A stretch of DNA of 64,000 nt from Catenulispora acidiphila DSM 44928 (GCF_000024025.1 NC_013131.1:496001-560000), one strand, 5' to 3'. Shown: positions 24,046-33,403, numbered from the stretch's first letter. Numbers and translations: made by a program. The notes: a model not told the origin generated them from the sequence alone.

Positions 24046-25302
24046 ATGCCTCGTATGAGAACTGCGCTGCTGTGCGCTGCCCTGCTGATGTCGGCCGCAC
24101 CGCTGGTCGCGGTGCCCGCGCACGCCGACGCTGGTGCCGGCGCGCGGCGCGGGCCGGGCGAGTGCGCCGCCTCCCCCGCCCCGGTGTCGGGTCCGGCGGG
24201 CGATCGGGCGCGCGCCGTCGCCGACGCCGTCGCGAAGGTGCGGCACGACCTGAAGCTGCGGTCGGTGATCACCCGCGTGACGCAGGACGGCCGCGACGTG
24301 TGGACCGGCGCGCTCGGACCGTCCATGACCGGCGTCCCGGCCCGGACCGACATGCGCTTCCGCGCCGGCTCGGTGGGCATCGCGTTCATGGGCGTGATGC
24401 TGATGCAGCTGGTCGACGAGAAGCGGGTCAGCCTCGCCGACCCGATCTCGCGCTGGCTTCCCGAGGTGCCGCACGCCGACCAGATCACGCTCGGGATGCT
24501 CGGCGACTCCACCAGCGGCATCCAGGACTACGTCAAGAACCCCGCCTTCGTGGCCGAGCTGCTGGCGCATCCGTTCAAGCAGTGGACGCCCCAGGAGCTG
24601 CTCGCCTTGGCGAATCCGCAGACCCCGCTCTACGCGCCGGGCAAGAACTTCAGCTACTCGCACGCCAACTACGTACTGCTCGGCGCCGCCCTGGAGCGCA
24701 TCACCCACACCCGGCTCGACCGCCTGCTGCAGCAGCGCATCTACCCCCGCTTCGGGCTGCACGCGACGGCGAACAGCTTCACGCCCGACATCCCCGCCCC
24801 CGCGCTGCACGCCTTCACCACGGCGCGCGGCCCGTTCGAGGAGTCGTCGTTCTGGAACCCCTCCTGGACCACCGCGCCCGGCGCCGTGATCACCATGGAC
24901 GTCTGCGACCTCGCCCGCGCGGGCCAGGGCGTCGGCGTGGGCACGACCCTGACCCGCCAGGGGCACCAGACCTTCCTCAACCCCGGCACGGTCGGCCTGG
25001 GCACCCCGCAGCCCTACCTCCCCGGCGGCGACTGCCCCGCCGCGATCTGCATCCCGCAGACCGCGGCGGCCCACTACGGCCTGGGCGCGCTCGTGGTCAA
25101 CGGCTGGGTCTTCCAGAACCCTTCCTTCACCGGTTACGCGGCCCTCATGGCCTACCTGCCGTCGCAGCACCTGACGATCGCGGTGAGCGTGACCACCTCG
25201 GCCGACACCGACCCGGACATCGTCAACGCCGGCAAGAACGTGGCCGTGGCGATCTCGCAGGCGCTCGTGCCGAGCAACCCGCTGACATTCGGGCCCTTCT
25301 AG
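24046..25302 (+). CDS. secreted beta-lactamase/DD-peptidase-fold protein, active site altered
   Basis: A 418-residue secreted protein (signal peptide to about residue 27, cleavage after AHA) of the class C beta-lactamase / serine hydrolase fold: MRFRAGSVGIAFMGVMLMQL, then LVDEKRVSLADPISRWLPE, and FSYSHANYVLLG. In active members the first motif is Ser-x-x-Lys; here it is Ser109-Val-Gly-Ile112, so the general-base Lys is missing. The second motif Tyr-x-Asn reads Tyr204-Ser-His206. Catalysis by the standard mechanism is unlikely, so it may bind wall muropeptides or act differently. No strong ribosome site precedes the ATG. It is divergent from the Pst/surface operon and convergent with the cellulase gene. 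Confidence 0.8.
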   Translation: MPRMRTALLCAALLMSAAPLVAVPAHADAGAGARRGPGECAASPAPVSGPAGDRARAVADAVAKVRHDLKLRSVITRVTQDGRDVWTGALGPSMTGVPARTDMRFRAGSVGIAFMGVMLMQLVDEKRVSLADPISRWLPEVPHADQITLGMLGDSTSGIQDYVKNPAFVAELLAHPFKQWTPQELLALANPQTPLYAPGKNFSYSHANYVLLGAALERITHTRLDRLLQQRIYPRFGLHATANSFTPDIPAPALHAFTTARGPFEESSFWNPSWTTAPGAVITMDVCDLARAGQGVGVGTTLTRQGHQTFLNPGTVGLGTPQPYLPGGDCPAAICIPQTAAAHYGLGALVVNGWVFQNPSFTGYAALMAYLPSQHLTIAVSVTTSADTDPDIVNAGKNVAVAISQALVPSNPLTFGPF

Positions 25303-25338
25303 CCGTACAACTCCCTCGCCGTCGTTCGAAGCGGTGCG

Positions 25339-28300
25339 TCAGTGCGGTTCGGTTCCCCAGACCAGCGTTCCGTTGACGTAGACGGTGACGTTCGTGTTCG
25401 CCGTCCACGCCGTGTCGGCTGCGTTGAAGCTGTAGTCGTTGGTCTGGGTGAAGTTCGACCAGTCGCTCTTGTTGATCGCGCTTTGGACCTGGCCGGTCGA
25501 GGCGCCGGGGGCGAGGCTGCCGGCCGCGGTGGTGAAGCCGACCTGGACGTAGTGGTCGGCGCCGGTTGTCGCGGTTACCGAGGACACTGACTGCGTGACC
25601 TTCGCGCAGCCGATGACGGCGTACCAGCAGTTCGTGGCGAAGGTGCTGGAGCCGCCGTCGGAGGTGAACCAGTAGCGGATGGTCACCGATGACAGCGGCA
25701 CCGCGCTGGTCCCGTTGTTGACCACGTTCAGCAATGGTTGGAACGACTGCGTGGTGGCTGTGGTGACGCTGGTCTCGTACTGCACCGAGACGGACGACGG
25801 CGGCGGCGGAGTGCCCGCTGTGGTGGTCGCCGATACGCTCGATGACGCAGCGGAACTCAGGCCATTGACATCGGTCGCCACGACATAGAACTGGTACACC
25901 GTCGAGGGCGTCAGGCCACTGACAGTCGCGGTGATCGCCGGAGCTGCCACGGTCGCGACCGCGGTCGCCGGCGAACCGGTCTTGTAGACGGTGTAGCTCG
26001 CGATCGCCGACGTCCCCGCCTTGGCGGCGGTCCAGCTCAGCCCGACGCTCGTGGACCCGGTCGCGGTGACCGTCAGCGCGGTCGGGGCGCTCGGCGGCGT
26101 CGCGGACGAGGACGTGGTGGTCACCGCGACCGTCGGCGATGCCGGGGACTGGTTGCCCGCACTGTCCCGCGCCACGACGTCGAACGTGTACGCCGTGCCC
26201 GGCGTCAGCCCGGTCAGCGGCGCCGACGTCGTGGTCGAGGACGCCACCTTGGTCGAGGTCGCGCCCGACACGCTGTACACGTCATAGCCGGCCACCGCGT
26301 TCGTGCCCGGAGTCGAGGCGGCCCACGCCAGCGTCGCGCCGGTGGCCGTGATCGCCGAGGCGGTCGGCGTCCCGGGCGTTCCGGGCGGGGTGACCGGCGT
26401 GCCGCTGCCCGGGGCGGTGCCCCACACCTTCGTGCTGCCGTCGTAGAGCTCGATGTGGCTGGTGTTCACGGGCGTCGAGTTGGTCGCCATGCCCACCAGG
26501 TCCTGGTAGGACCAGTCCTTGGTGTAGTCGTGCGCCGCCGGGAAGGTGATGCGGAACTGCACCTCGCGGTGGAACTGCGACTGCCCGGCCGGGGCGACGT
26601 CGTCGCCGGCGCAGCTGATCGTCACGTAGTAGGTCGAGCCGGAGTACTGCGTGATCGGGCCCGGCGCGTTGCACTGGCTGTAGGGCGAGGTCAGCTGGAG
26701 CTGCGAGGCGGTCTCGCCGGCGTCGAGGGTGAAGTAGTAGCGGAACGAGCCGTTGGTCAGGTGCCGGGCCGGCCAGCCGGACTTGTTGACCACCTCGGCC
26801 TTGATCTCGATGAAGTTCGAGCCGGTCTGGTTCGGCGAGGCCTGCATGAGCTCCTCGGGACCGTCGGGCGTCTCGGTCGGCGGGAAGTTCGCGCGCGGCG
26901 TGCCGCCGTACTCGGTGGTCAGCTCGGCGAGCGCGCCGGAGAACAGGGCGTTGTAGTCCAGCGCGCCCTCGGTCTGCTGGTAGTTCTGGCGGCTGTCGGT
27001 GAAGCCGTCGCCGGAGGTCGGGCCGCCGACCAGCAGGCCGTAGTCCAGGTGCCGGGTGTTCGGCGGGTCGCTCATGCTCTGGTCCCACGAGTCGTGGGCG
27101 GGCCGGTTGTGGATCTGTTGCGGCCAGGCGGTGTTCGTGCCGCCGTTGGTGAAGCCGACCTCGTAACTTTCCTTGTTCGGGTTGTCGCCGAGGATGTAGT
27201 TCATCTGGCGCACCGCGAAGTCGTGGTACGTGGCCTGCCTCGCCGTATCAAGGCTCTGCGATTTGAGCCAGTTCTCGAAGTCCAGGGCCAGGTATGCCTC
27301 GTTCGCGGAGTAGCGCGCCGTGCCCCAGACGTCGACCTGCGCCTCACCGCCGGGGGACATGCTCACGTGCTGGCCGTTGTAGCCGGTGGTGAACCAGTCC
27401 AGGTTGCGCTCGGCGTCGTCGATGTACTGCTGCTGGCCGGTGATCTCGGCGAGCAGGATGTACGACGCGTACGAGGAGTCGTCCCAGCTGATCGTCCAGG
27501 CGTATTCCGGCGTCGTGGTCTGATTCGCCTTGTTCAGGTTGGCGAAGTACGTCTCGGCCTTGGTCAGGTACGCGGTGTCGCCGGTCGCCTTGTAGAGCCA
27601 GATGGCGCCCCACACCAGCTCGTCCCAGTAGCCGCTGAACGAGGTGTAGAAGCTGGAAGCGCCGGTGATGCAGGCGTCGTACTTGCCGCGGTAGTCGTCG
27701 GCGAACTCGTACAGGGACTTCGCCTGCGCGAGCAGCTTCGCGGAGTACGAGGGATCATCGGTCTGGAACACGATCGAGGACGCGGCCATCGCCGCGGACG
27801 CCTGGCCCACCAGGTCCGAGCCCGGGCAGGACTCGGTCACCGCGTAGGAAGGCCTCGGCTCGGGGTTGACCTCGGCCGGTCCCCAGAAGCTGTGGTCGCT
27901 GCTGCCGTCGCCGACCTGGCCGTAGAACACATGCGGCGAGGGGTGCGCCTTGATGATGTAGTCGTCGCCCCACCGCAGGTCGCGTTCCAGGTACTGCCAC
28001 TGGCCGGACTTCTGGTACCCGGATTTGTCGTCGATCGCTCCCCAGGCCAGCGCGGTCATCGAGTACGCCTCGGGCAGGCCGAACTTCACCTCGTCGCCGG
28101 CGTCGTGGTAGCCGCCGGTCAGGTCCAGGCCGTGGTCGGCGCCGTCGGTGAGGTCCGACGGTCCGCGCCAGGACACGCGGTTGTCGGCCGGGAGCGGGCC
28201 GGAGCGCTGCGACTCGTAGAAGAGCATCGAGTCCTGCAACGCCTCGGCGTAGTCGAACTCGCCGGTGGCCGAGGGCGTGCCGGCGTGCGCTGCGGTCGGT

Positions 28301-28392
28301 ATCGCCAGCGTCAGCACGTTGGCGACCAGCAGGCCCGCGAGCAGCGTCGCGGTCGGGCCCGTGATGCGGAACCGGGGTGTGCGGAGTCTCAT
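25339..28392 (-). CDS. secreted GH9 cellulase, GH9-CBM3-FN3-FN3-CBM3
   Basis: A 1017-residue enzyme from the ATG at 28392 with a signal peptide (MRLRTPRFRITGPTATLLAG, cleavage after AHA). Domains: GH9 (about 35-470) with the catalytic Asp in YHDAGDEVKFG, the substrate-binding NTRHLDYGLLVGGP and the acid Glu in QQTEGALDYN; a CBM3c-type module (about 495-650) fused as in processive endoglucanases; two fibronectin III domains (about 670-755 and 765-850); and a C-terminal CBM3 (about 865-1017). It should release cellobiose or longer oligomers from cellulose. It is divergent from the LacI-family gene, and two palindromes with GAAAxTTTC cores lie between them, so repression by that regulator is plausible. 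Confidence 0.93.
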   Translation of the reverse strand: MRLRTPRFRITGPTATLLAGLLVANVLTLAIPTAAHAGTPSATGEFDYAEALQDSMLFYESQRSGPLPADNRVSWRGPSDLTDGADHGLDLTGGYHDAGDEVKFGLPEAYSMTALAWGAIDDKSGYQKSGQWQYLERDLRWGDDYIIKAHPSPHVFYGQVGDGSSDHSFWGPAEVNPEPRPSYAVTESCPGSDLVGQASAAMAASSIVFQTDDPSYSAKLLAQAKSLYEFADDYRGKYDACITGASSFYTSFSGYWDELVWGAIWLYKATGDTAYLTKAETYFANLNKANQTTTPEYAWTISWDDSSYASYILLAEITGQQQYIDDAERNLDWFTTGYNGQHVSMSPGGEAQVDVWGTARYSANEAYLALDFENWLKSQSLDTARQATYHDFAVRQMNYILGDNPNKESYEVGFTNGGTNTAWPQQIHNRPAHDSWDQSMSDPPNTRHLDYGLLVGGPTSGDGFTDSRQNYQQTEGALDYNALFSGALAELTTEYGGTPRANFPPTETPDGPEELMQASPNQTGSNFIEIKAEVVNKSGWPARHLTNGSFRYYFTLDAGETASQLQLTSPYSQCNAPGPITQYSGSTYYVTISCAGDDVAPAGQSQFHREVQFRITFPAAHDYTKDWSYQDLVGMATNSTPVNTSHIELYDGSTKVWGTAPGSGTPVTPPGTPGTPTASAITATGATLAWAASTPGTNAVAGYDVYSVSGATSTKVASSTTTSAPLTGLTPGTAYTFDVVARDSAGNQSPASPTVAVTTTSSSATPPSAPTALTVTATGSTSVGLSWTAAKAGTSAIASYTVYKTGSPATAVATVAAPAITATVSGLTPSTVYQFYVVATDVNGLSSAASSSVSATTTAGTPPPPSSVSVQYETSVTTATTQSFQPLLNVVNNGTSAVPLSSVTIRYWFTSDGGSSTFATNCWYAVIGCAKVTQSVSSVTATTGADHYVQVGFTTAAGSLAPGASTGQVQSAINKSDWSNFTQTNDYSFNAADTAWTANTNVTVYVNGTLVWGTEPH

Positions 28393-28515
28393 CGGTGGGC
28401 GTCCCTGGGGAGAAGGATCGATGGTCGGCATCCCGACCGTCCGCAAATGGCGCGGCGTCAGTCAACGTTCGCCCCTCACTCAGGGACCTGACCTGCGGCG
28501 TGGAGCTGCGGATGG

Positions 28516-28526
28516 CGAAAGTTTCA
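28516..28526. promoter_or_regulatory. GAAAGTTTC palindrome, candidate operator
   Basis: CGAAAGTTTCA: the GAAA/TTTC arms around G at 28521 are perfect. It lies 124 bases upstream of the GH9 start in the divergent region. It belongs to the same motif class as the sites at 28605, 31077 and 43942. Confidence 0.55.
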
Positions 28527-28604
28527 CCGCTCGCGACCGGGTGGCAGGGCGCGGCGCGGACTCGGCGTGACCTTCTTTTACGGCCTGATCCACTGCTACT
28601 CTGG

Positions 28605-28617
28605 CCGAAACTTTCGG
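28605..28617. promoter_or_regulatory. CCGAAACTTTCGG palindrome, candidate operator
   Basis: Six-base perfect arms around a central C, 21 bases before the ATG of the LacI-family regulator. The identical 13-mer recurs at 31077-31089. Its position suggests autoregulation and control of the divergent GH9 gene. Confidence 0.65.
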
Positions 28618-28638
28618 TGAGGGCGGGGAGATGTTTCG

Positions 28639-29700
28639 ATGGCACCTCGGCGATCGCGGAACGGCGTGGACCTGACCGCGCCGACCACCGCGAGCACGAC
28701 GACCACCACCATCGCAGCCGTCGCCGAGGAGGTCGGCGTGTCGGTGGCGACGGTCTCGAAGGTGCTCAACGGGCGCTCGGACGTCGCGGCTCAGACGCGG
28801 GCCAAGGTCGAGGAAAGCCTGGAACGGCACCAGTACCGCCGGCGCGCCAAGAAGAAGCAGACCGGCACCGGGCAGGTCGACCTGGTCTTCCACGAGCTCG
28901 ACTCGGCGTGGGCGATGGAGATCATCCGGGGCGTGGAGGCGGTGACCGAACCGGACGGGGTCGACGTGGTCCTGTCGCAGTTGGGCGGCGCGCACCACCC
29001 GCCGCAGCACTGGCTCGACGCGGTCTTGGCGCGGCGTCCGCTCGGCGTGCTGTTCGTGCTGTGCAGCCCGACCAAGGTGCAGCAGGAACGGTTGCGGCGT
29101 CAGGACATACCGTTCGTGGTCGTCGACACCGACAGCGCCACCACCGCTTCGGTGCCCACGGTCGGCTCCAACAACTGGAACGGCGGCTTGGTCGCCACCC
29201 GGCACTTGCTGGAGCTCGGCCATCGCCGGATCGGGATCATCTCAGGGCCCAAAGACGTGCTGTGCAGCCGGGCTCGGCTGGCCGGGTTCCGTGCCGCGCA
29301 CGAGGAAGCGGACGTCGAGGTCGACCCGGATCTGGTGCGCTACGGCACGTTCTACCTCGACGCCGGATACGAGCACGGTATGGCGCTGCTGGATCGCCCT
29401 GACCGGCCGACGGCGGTGTTCGCCGGCTCCGACATGCAGGCCTTGGGCGTGCTGCGGGCGGCGCGGCAGCTCGGGATCGACGTACCGCGCGGGCTGTCGG
29501 TGATCGGCTACGACAATCTCGAGGTCGCGGCCTGGACCGATCCGGCGTTGACCACGATCGACCAGCCGATAAGGGATATGGCTGGGACCGCCACGCGCAT
29601 GGTTCTGGATCTGGCTCACGGCCAGGACCCGAGCAGCAGCCGGATCGACTTGGTCACCGCGCTAGTGGTGCGGGAGAGCACTGCGCCGCCGGCGGGCTGA
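28639..29700 (+). CDS. LacI-family transcriptional regulator
   Basis: A 353-residue regulator. The helix-turn-helix is at about 18-45 (IAAVAEEVGVSVATVSKVLN) and the hinge helix at about 48-65, followed by a sugar-binding core with RRIGIISGP, TAVFAGSDMQALGVLRAA and GLSVIGYDNLEVAAWTDPAL. A ribosome site GGGGAG precedes the ATG. It lies between the GH9 cellulase (divergent) and the GH11 xylanase (convergent), and the CCGAAACTTTCGG palindrome stands just before it. It most likely represses plant-cell-wall hydrolase genes until a released sugar binds. The effector, such as xylobiose or cellobiose, cannot be told from sequence. Confidence 0.92.
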   Translation: MAPRRSRNGVDLTAPTTASTTTTTIAAVAEEVGVSVATVSKVLNGRSDVAAQTRAKVEESLERHQYRRRAKKKQTGTGQVDLVFHELDSAWAMEIIRGVEAVTEPDGVDVVLSQLGGAHHPPQHWLDAVLARRPLGVLFVLCSPTKVQQERLRRQDIPFVVVDTDSATTASVPTVGSNNWNGGLVATRHLLELGHRRIGIISGPKDVLCSRARLAGFRAAHEEADVEVDPDLVRYGTFYLDAGYEHGMALLDRPDRPTAVFAGSDMQALGVLRAARQLGIDVPRGLSVIGYDNLEVAAWTDPALTTIDQPIRDMAGTATRMVLDLAHGQDPSSSRIDLVTALVVRESTAPPAG

Positions 29701-29745
29701 GATCTGCTGGCGGACGGCCTGTTCGTGCGGGCTGTGCGGACGTGG

Positions 29746-29783
29746 TCCGGCGGGGCCATCGAGATTCTCGAGACCCCGCCGGA
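29746..29783. terminator. bidirectional hairpin terminator
   Basis: TCCGGCGGGG (29746-29755) pairs with CCCCGCCGGA (29774-29783); an inner TCGAG/CTCGA pair extends the hairpin. It lies between the convergent regulator and xylanase genes. Confidence 0.8.
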
Positions 29784-29817
29784 TGCGGGCTTGTGCCCTG
29801 CCCTTCGCGGTATGGCG

Positions 29818-30831
29818 CTATGAGCTACTACAGGACACTGATGGCCATGTCCATTGGCCGTTTGGACTGATGGTCACGCCGAAGTTGTTGCCGCTTCCGT
29901 TGGGTTTGGCGACCATCACGTATTGGCTGGGCCAGGTGGCGCTGACGTTCCAGGTGTTGTAGACGACGGCGGGCGAGGCCATGTTCATCGTCACGGTCCA
30001 GTTGCTGGAGCCGGTGACGGCGACGTTGAGGTTGTACCAGTTGCTGCCCTGCGAGCCGGCCGACAGCGTTGCAGTACAACTGCCGCCGCCACCTCCTCCG
30101 CCGCCTCCGCCACCGCCACCGCCGCCTCCACCGCCGGAGCTCACGGAGACGTTGGAGCTACCGCTGCCGCCGCCCCAGGCTTCCGTGGCGAGGATCTGGT
30201 AGTTGAGCGTGCCCAGGTTCATCCCGTGGCTGGACCACGCGTTGATGTAGTTGGACATGGTGATGGTGCCGCTGGACACCGGCGACGTCCGGATCGCCAG
30301 GTACTGCTCGAAGGTGGCGGTGCCCTGGATCGAGGGCTGGTTCACCTGCTGGTGCTCGTAGATGTTGAACGTCCCACCATCGCTGGTGACCTGTCCCATG
30401 TACGTGCCGGCCGTGGGGGGCGAACCGACGTAGTTCTCCATGACGTAGTACTCGACCAGCGGACTCGTCGACCAGCCGTACAACGAGACGAGCGAGGTGC
30501 CGCCGTTCGCGTTCAGGCTCCCGGTGAACGACTTCGTCGACTTGTCGCCGGGATTCCAGCCCACGCCGGCGACGAAGTCACCGATCCCGCTCCAGGTGGA
30601 GCTGTAGCTGTTCCCCGAGTTCAACGAGATACAAGCCGACCCCTGGCCGCTACTCCACATCTGGTAGTAGTAACCGCTGTTCGTGCCGGTCTGGTTCGAG
30701 CAGATACTCGTCGCCGCCGAAGCGGGAACCGACGGCAGCATCGCGCCCAGGAACAGCGCGAGCACAACGCCGATGAACATCCGGAGCCGACGGCTCCGGC
30801 GCGCACCGGGGAGACGTGAATTGCCGGGCAT
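29818..30831 (-). CDS. secreted GH11 xylanase with C-terminal binding module
   Basis: A 337-residue enzyme. The ATG at 30831 follows AGGAGG, and the signal peptide ends near SVPASA. The GH11 domain (about 40-225) shows WSGIGDFVAGVGWNPG, the nucleophile Glu in PLVEYYVMENY and the acid/base Glu in YQILATEAWGG. A run of about 18 glycines then leads to an 85-residue module ([20 protein letters not shown] ... TWPSVSC) of the kind attached to Streptomyces XlnB and its acetylxylan esterase. It should cleave xylan to xylo-oligosaccharides. The same module closes the CE4 esterase in this window. A pair of TTCGAAAC repeats lies about 110 bases upstream. Confidence 0.93.
   Translation of the reverse strand: MPGNSRLPGARRSRRLRMFIGVVLALFLGAMLPSVPASAATSICSNQTGTNSGYYYQMWSSGQGSACISLNSGNSYSSTWSGIGDFVAGVGWNPGDKSTKSFTGSLNANGGTSLVSLYGWSTSPLVEYYVMENYVGSPPTAGTYMGQVTSDGGTFNIYEHQQVNQPSIQGTATFEQYLAIRTSPVSSGTITMSNYINAWSSHGMNLGTLNYQILATEAWGGGSGSSNVSVSSGGGGGGGGGGGGGGGGGGSCTATLSAGSQGSNWYNLNVAVTGSSNWTVTMNMASPAVVYNTWNVSATWPSQYVMVAKPNGSGNNFGVTISPNGQWTWPSVSCSSS
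29828..30081 (-). repeat. binding-module duplicate, copy 1 (inverted to copy 2)
   Basis: This segment of the xylanase gene is nearly identical by eye (roughly nine bases in ten) to 45044-45297 on the plus strand within the CE4 gene. Both follow a polyglycine-coding GGC/GGT/GGA run. The similarity stops at the linker, so one module was copied between genes. Confidence 0.8.
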
Positions 30832-30939
30832 GCGAAATGCGCCTCCTAGCTGTGATGGAGTCGCCGAGAAACGGCGACCGGGACCAGGTCACTCAGACCT
30901 ACCGGCAGTGTTGGATCGGGGCGTGGAGTAGTCAATGAG

Positions 30940-30957
30940 TTTCGAACAAGTTTCGAA
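30940..30957 (-). promoter_or_regulatory. paired TTCGAAAC direct repeats upstream of GH11 gene
   Basis: Read on the gene strand the site is TTCGAAAC-TTG-TTCGAAAC, an 11-base period, about 110 bases before the xylanase start. The same arrangement and orientation occur before the second GH11 gene (43876) and the CE4 gene (44197). Confidence 0.65.
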
Positions 30958-31076
30958 GAACCGACGTACCCTGACTCCGACAGGTGACCATGCGCTTGCT
31001 GCGACACGTCGGATCTATGGCAGGCATAACAGGCGATAACCGCCGTGAAGATCGAGCCCTTGGCTCGCCGATCCCA

Positions 31077-31089
31077 CCGAAACTTTCGG
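31077..31089. promoter_or_regulatory. CCGAAACTTTCGG palindrome, candidate operator
   Basis: This is the exact 13-base palindrome found before the LacI-family gene. It lies 246 bases upstream of the xylanase (minus) and 131 bases before the hypothetical gene at 31220 (plus). Confidence 0.6.
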
Positions 31090-31219
31090 CCGCCACGGTC
31101 ATAGCGACCACACGCGCTCGCGACACCTACTAGACGCCTGGATGCGCAGTCCTGAGACTAGACATACGCAAGCCCCGCTAGCCCGCAGGCCGTGTTCGAC
31201 GCGTCGAAGGGAAGCCCTG

Positions 31220-31909
31220 ATGCCCGAGTTGATACCGCGGCTGATGGCGCCGTTCCTTCCCGAGGAGACGCGCTATCGCCTCAGGCAGCACAAGCTCGAC
31301 ATCGAGGCGGCCGAAAAGGCGGCGCGAATACTCCCCTTGCCGGGCGTCACGATAACGGTGCTCCACTCCACAACCGGCGCGCGATCCTGGCGCGAGACCA
31401 CCCTGGTCCCCACCTCGACGCCCCCGCATATGACCGCCTGGTGGTTCACCAAAGGCAGCCTGGCCTGGGACGGCAACCTCCTCACCGTGACCGGCGACAA
31501 CGACACCTCACCCCACTGGCCCACCGCCCAAGGCGGCGTCCAACCAGAATTCTCCGCAGACAACGTCGCCCAAGCCCGCCACCGCCCCGTGACCTCCGGC
31601 GAATGCCCAGCCGCGGTCGTGGAGATCGCATCCATCTCCCTCCGGGGCCAACGCCCCCGCCGCCTCTACTTCCTCGACGAAGAATCCCGCCACCTCACCA
31701 TGACCCCCGCCCGAGGCTTCACCGAAGACCAACTCACCACCTTCGCCCACCACGCCGGCCTCACCTACCGCACCTACGCCCTCACCACCGGCGGCAAAAC
31801 AACCCCAGACGCCATGTGCGAAGCCCTGTTCCCCCGTTCAGCACGCCGCCGCCGAGTAATCAGCGAGCACAGCCCGAGCGTCGAGTGGCAATGGCAGGGG
31901 TGGCCGTAA
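31220..31909 (+). CDS. hypothetical protein
   Basis: A 229-residue protein from the ATG at 31220, preceded by GAAGGGAAG. No signal peptide, membrane helix or known motif was found. It begins MPELIPRLMAPFLPEETRYR and is rich in Thr, Pro and Arg. Third-codon-position C use is very strong in the second half, as in real actinobacterial genes. It is followed by the membrane-protein gene at 32026. Function unknown. Confidence 0.5.
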   Translation: MPELIPRLMAPFLPEETRYRLRQHKLDIEAAEKAARILPLPGVTITVLHSTTGARSWRETTLVPTSTPPHMTAWWFTKGSLAWDGNLLTVTGDNDTSPHWPTAQGGVQPEFSADNVAQARHRPVTSGECPAAVVEIASISLRGQRPRRLYFLDEESRHLTMTPARGFTEDQLTTFAHHAGLTYRTYALTTGGKTTPDAMCEALFPRSARRRRVISEHSPSVEWQWQGWP

Positions 31910-32025
31910 CAGCCAGCGTCGCAGCCATCTGACGTGTGCCCGCTATAGCCCTCGGCGAGCGTGAAATCCGCTATACACCCTCTTCACCAAACGTCACAAT
32001 GAGGACGAAGGATGAGGAGACTGCC

Positions 32026-33117
32026 ATGGCGAGCAGGCTGTTCGACGGTGCGCTGATCAACGATGAGCCAATACTCAAGGCTCAGTTGAAACGCACCTGG
32101 CGGATGCTGCTGATGGTGGTATCCGCGTCGATGGCGGTTGTGGGCTTGGTTTTCGTCGTCCTTCGCAACCACTTCGGCGCCAGTTCGGACATTCACAATG
32201 TGGTTCTGGAAGTCGGCGTCAACCTGGCGCTGTTCGGCTGCACGACGCTGTTGGTGACGGTGATCGCGTCGCAACAGCTCGAACACCAGATCCTCGGAGA
32301 ACTCAACACTCGCCTGAACGCGCACGTCAAGAACGTCGGCGACACCATGAACGAGGTGCAGAGCGAGTTCCGCAAAACCATCGAGACCTTTCTGCCGCTC
32401 TTCGGCAACGGCCGCGACCTCGGTCTGGACAACATCTTCCTGACTCGGACCGACGCCTTGATCGACATCGAGAGCCATCTGCGCGACGAGTTGAAGAGCG
32501 CGGCCGTGGAAAGCTCCCGGACCGGGGGTCCCGACGATCGCGACGGACCCCGCGCGCGGCTATGGTTCGTCGGCACATCGCTGAAAGGCATCCTGGAGGC
32601 CTCGGCGCTGGGATTCGACGGCGCCGGCATCCTGTCCTGGGCAGCCTCCCTCGCCGCCCAGGATCTGCTGGATCTCAGAGTCTTGCTGACTCACCCGACC
32701 TTCGCCCGAGTACGCGCCCGCCAGGAACACCGAGCAGGGACAGCCATCCCCGAGGAAATCAGCGAGGCCTTGGAGTTCCTCCACGCGCACCAAGTCAACG
32801 CCGCCTGCATCCGCATGACTCAGGCCTCGCCCACCGTCTTCGCCATCGCGACCCGCGAAAGGATGCTGCTGAATCCGTACCCCTACGGCGCCGAGGCGCA
32901 CCGAAGCTTCTCCATCATCGTCAAGCGCGTCCACCAGGAGCCAAACGACCACGACTCCCTCCACCGCGACATCTTCGAGCAGTACGAACAACGACACTTC
33001 GTCCGCCCCTGGGACGACGGCCTGCCCGTGGAACAAGGGGCAAAGGAAGATCCATTCGTGATCCCCGAGGCCACCTTCAACCCCCTAAGACCCGACGGCG
33101 GCGATCCCGCAGCCTGA
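32026..33117 (+). CDS. two-helix membrane protein with large cytoplasmic domain
   Basis: A 363-residue protein from the ATG at 32026, which follows GAGGAG. Two membrane helices (about 24-46, RMLLMVVSASMAVVGLVFVV, and 58-80, VGVNLALFGCTTLLVTVIAS) are followed by a coiled-coil-like linker (LEHQILGELNTRLNAHVKNV) and a soluble alpha/beta domain (about 165-330) with LWFVGTSLKGILEAS, LRVLLTHPTFARVRA and FAIATRERMLLNPYPYG. The layout (paired helices, linker, sensor or enzyme domain) resembles membrane-associated sensor or effector proteins. I do not recognise the family, and no catalytic residues can be named. Confidence 0.6.
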   Translation: MASRLFDGALINDEPILKAQLKRTWRMLLMVVSASMAVVGLVFVVLRNHFGASSDIHNVVLEVGVNLALFGCTTLLVTVIASQQLEHQILGELNTRLNAHVKNVGDTMNEVQSEFRKTIETFLPLFGNGRDLGLDNIFLTRTDALIDIESHLRDELKSAAVESSRTGGPDDRDGPRARLWFVGTSLKGILEASALGFDGAGILSWAASLAAQDLLDLRVLLTHPTFARVRARQEHRAGTAIPEEISEALEFLHAHQVNAACIRMTQASPTVFAIATRERMLLNPYPYGAEAHRSFSIIVKRVHQEPNDHDSLHRDIFEQYEQRHFVRPWDDGLPVEQGAKEDPFVIPEATFNPLRPDGGDPAA

Positions 33118-33166
33118 CGCGTTGTCTTGCCGCGCGCGTTCGCACCAGCTGGGCGACACTTGATCC

Positions 33167-33403
33167 ATGGCGTCTGATCAGTGGGAAAGCGACCAGCCGA
33201 ACGTCGTTCTCAGAGGCGGCCCGCTCGACGGCGAGACCCTCACCGTGAAGAAGCTCCGGGACGGAATCGAGCGCGAGGTCGACGGCTGGATCTACGCCTA
33301 CGTGCCGACCAGCGACCCCGACGACGAGCACCCCGCATGCACCGTCTTCATCTACGTCGGCGAGCGGCCGGCCGTCTGGCTCGCCGGCGGTCTTGCGGGG
33401 TAA
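33167..33403 (+). CDS. small hypothetical protein
   Basis: A 78-residue protein from the ATG at 33167. VVLRGGPLDGETLTVKK and WIYAYVPTSDPDDEHP, then TVFIYVGERP, give an all-beta pattern like the short soluble proteins common in actinomycete genomes and phages. Function unknown. It stands alone, 49 bases after the membrane-protein gene. Confidence 0.55.
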   Translation: MASDQWESDQPNVVLRGGPLDGETLTVKKLRDGIEREVDGWIYAYVPTSDPDDEHPACTVFIYVGERPAVWLAGGLAG

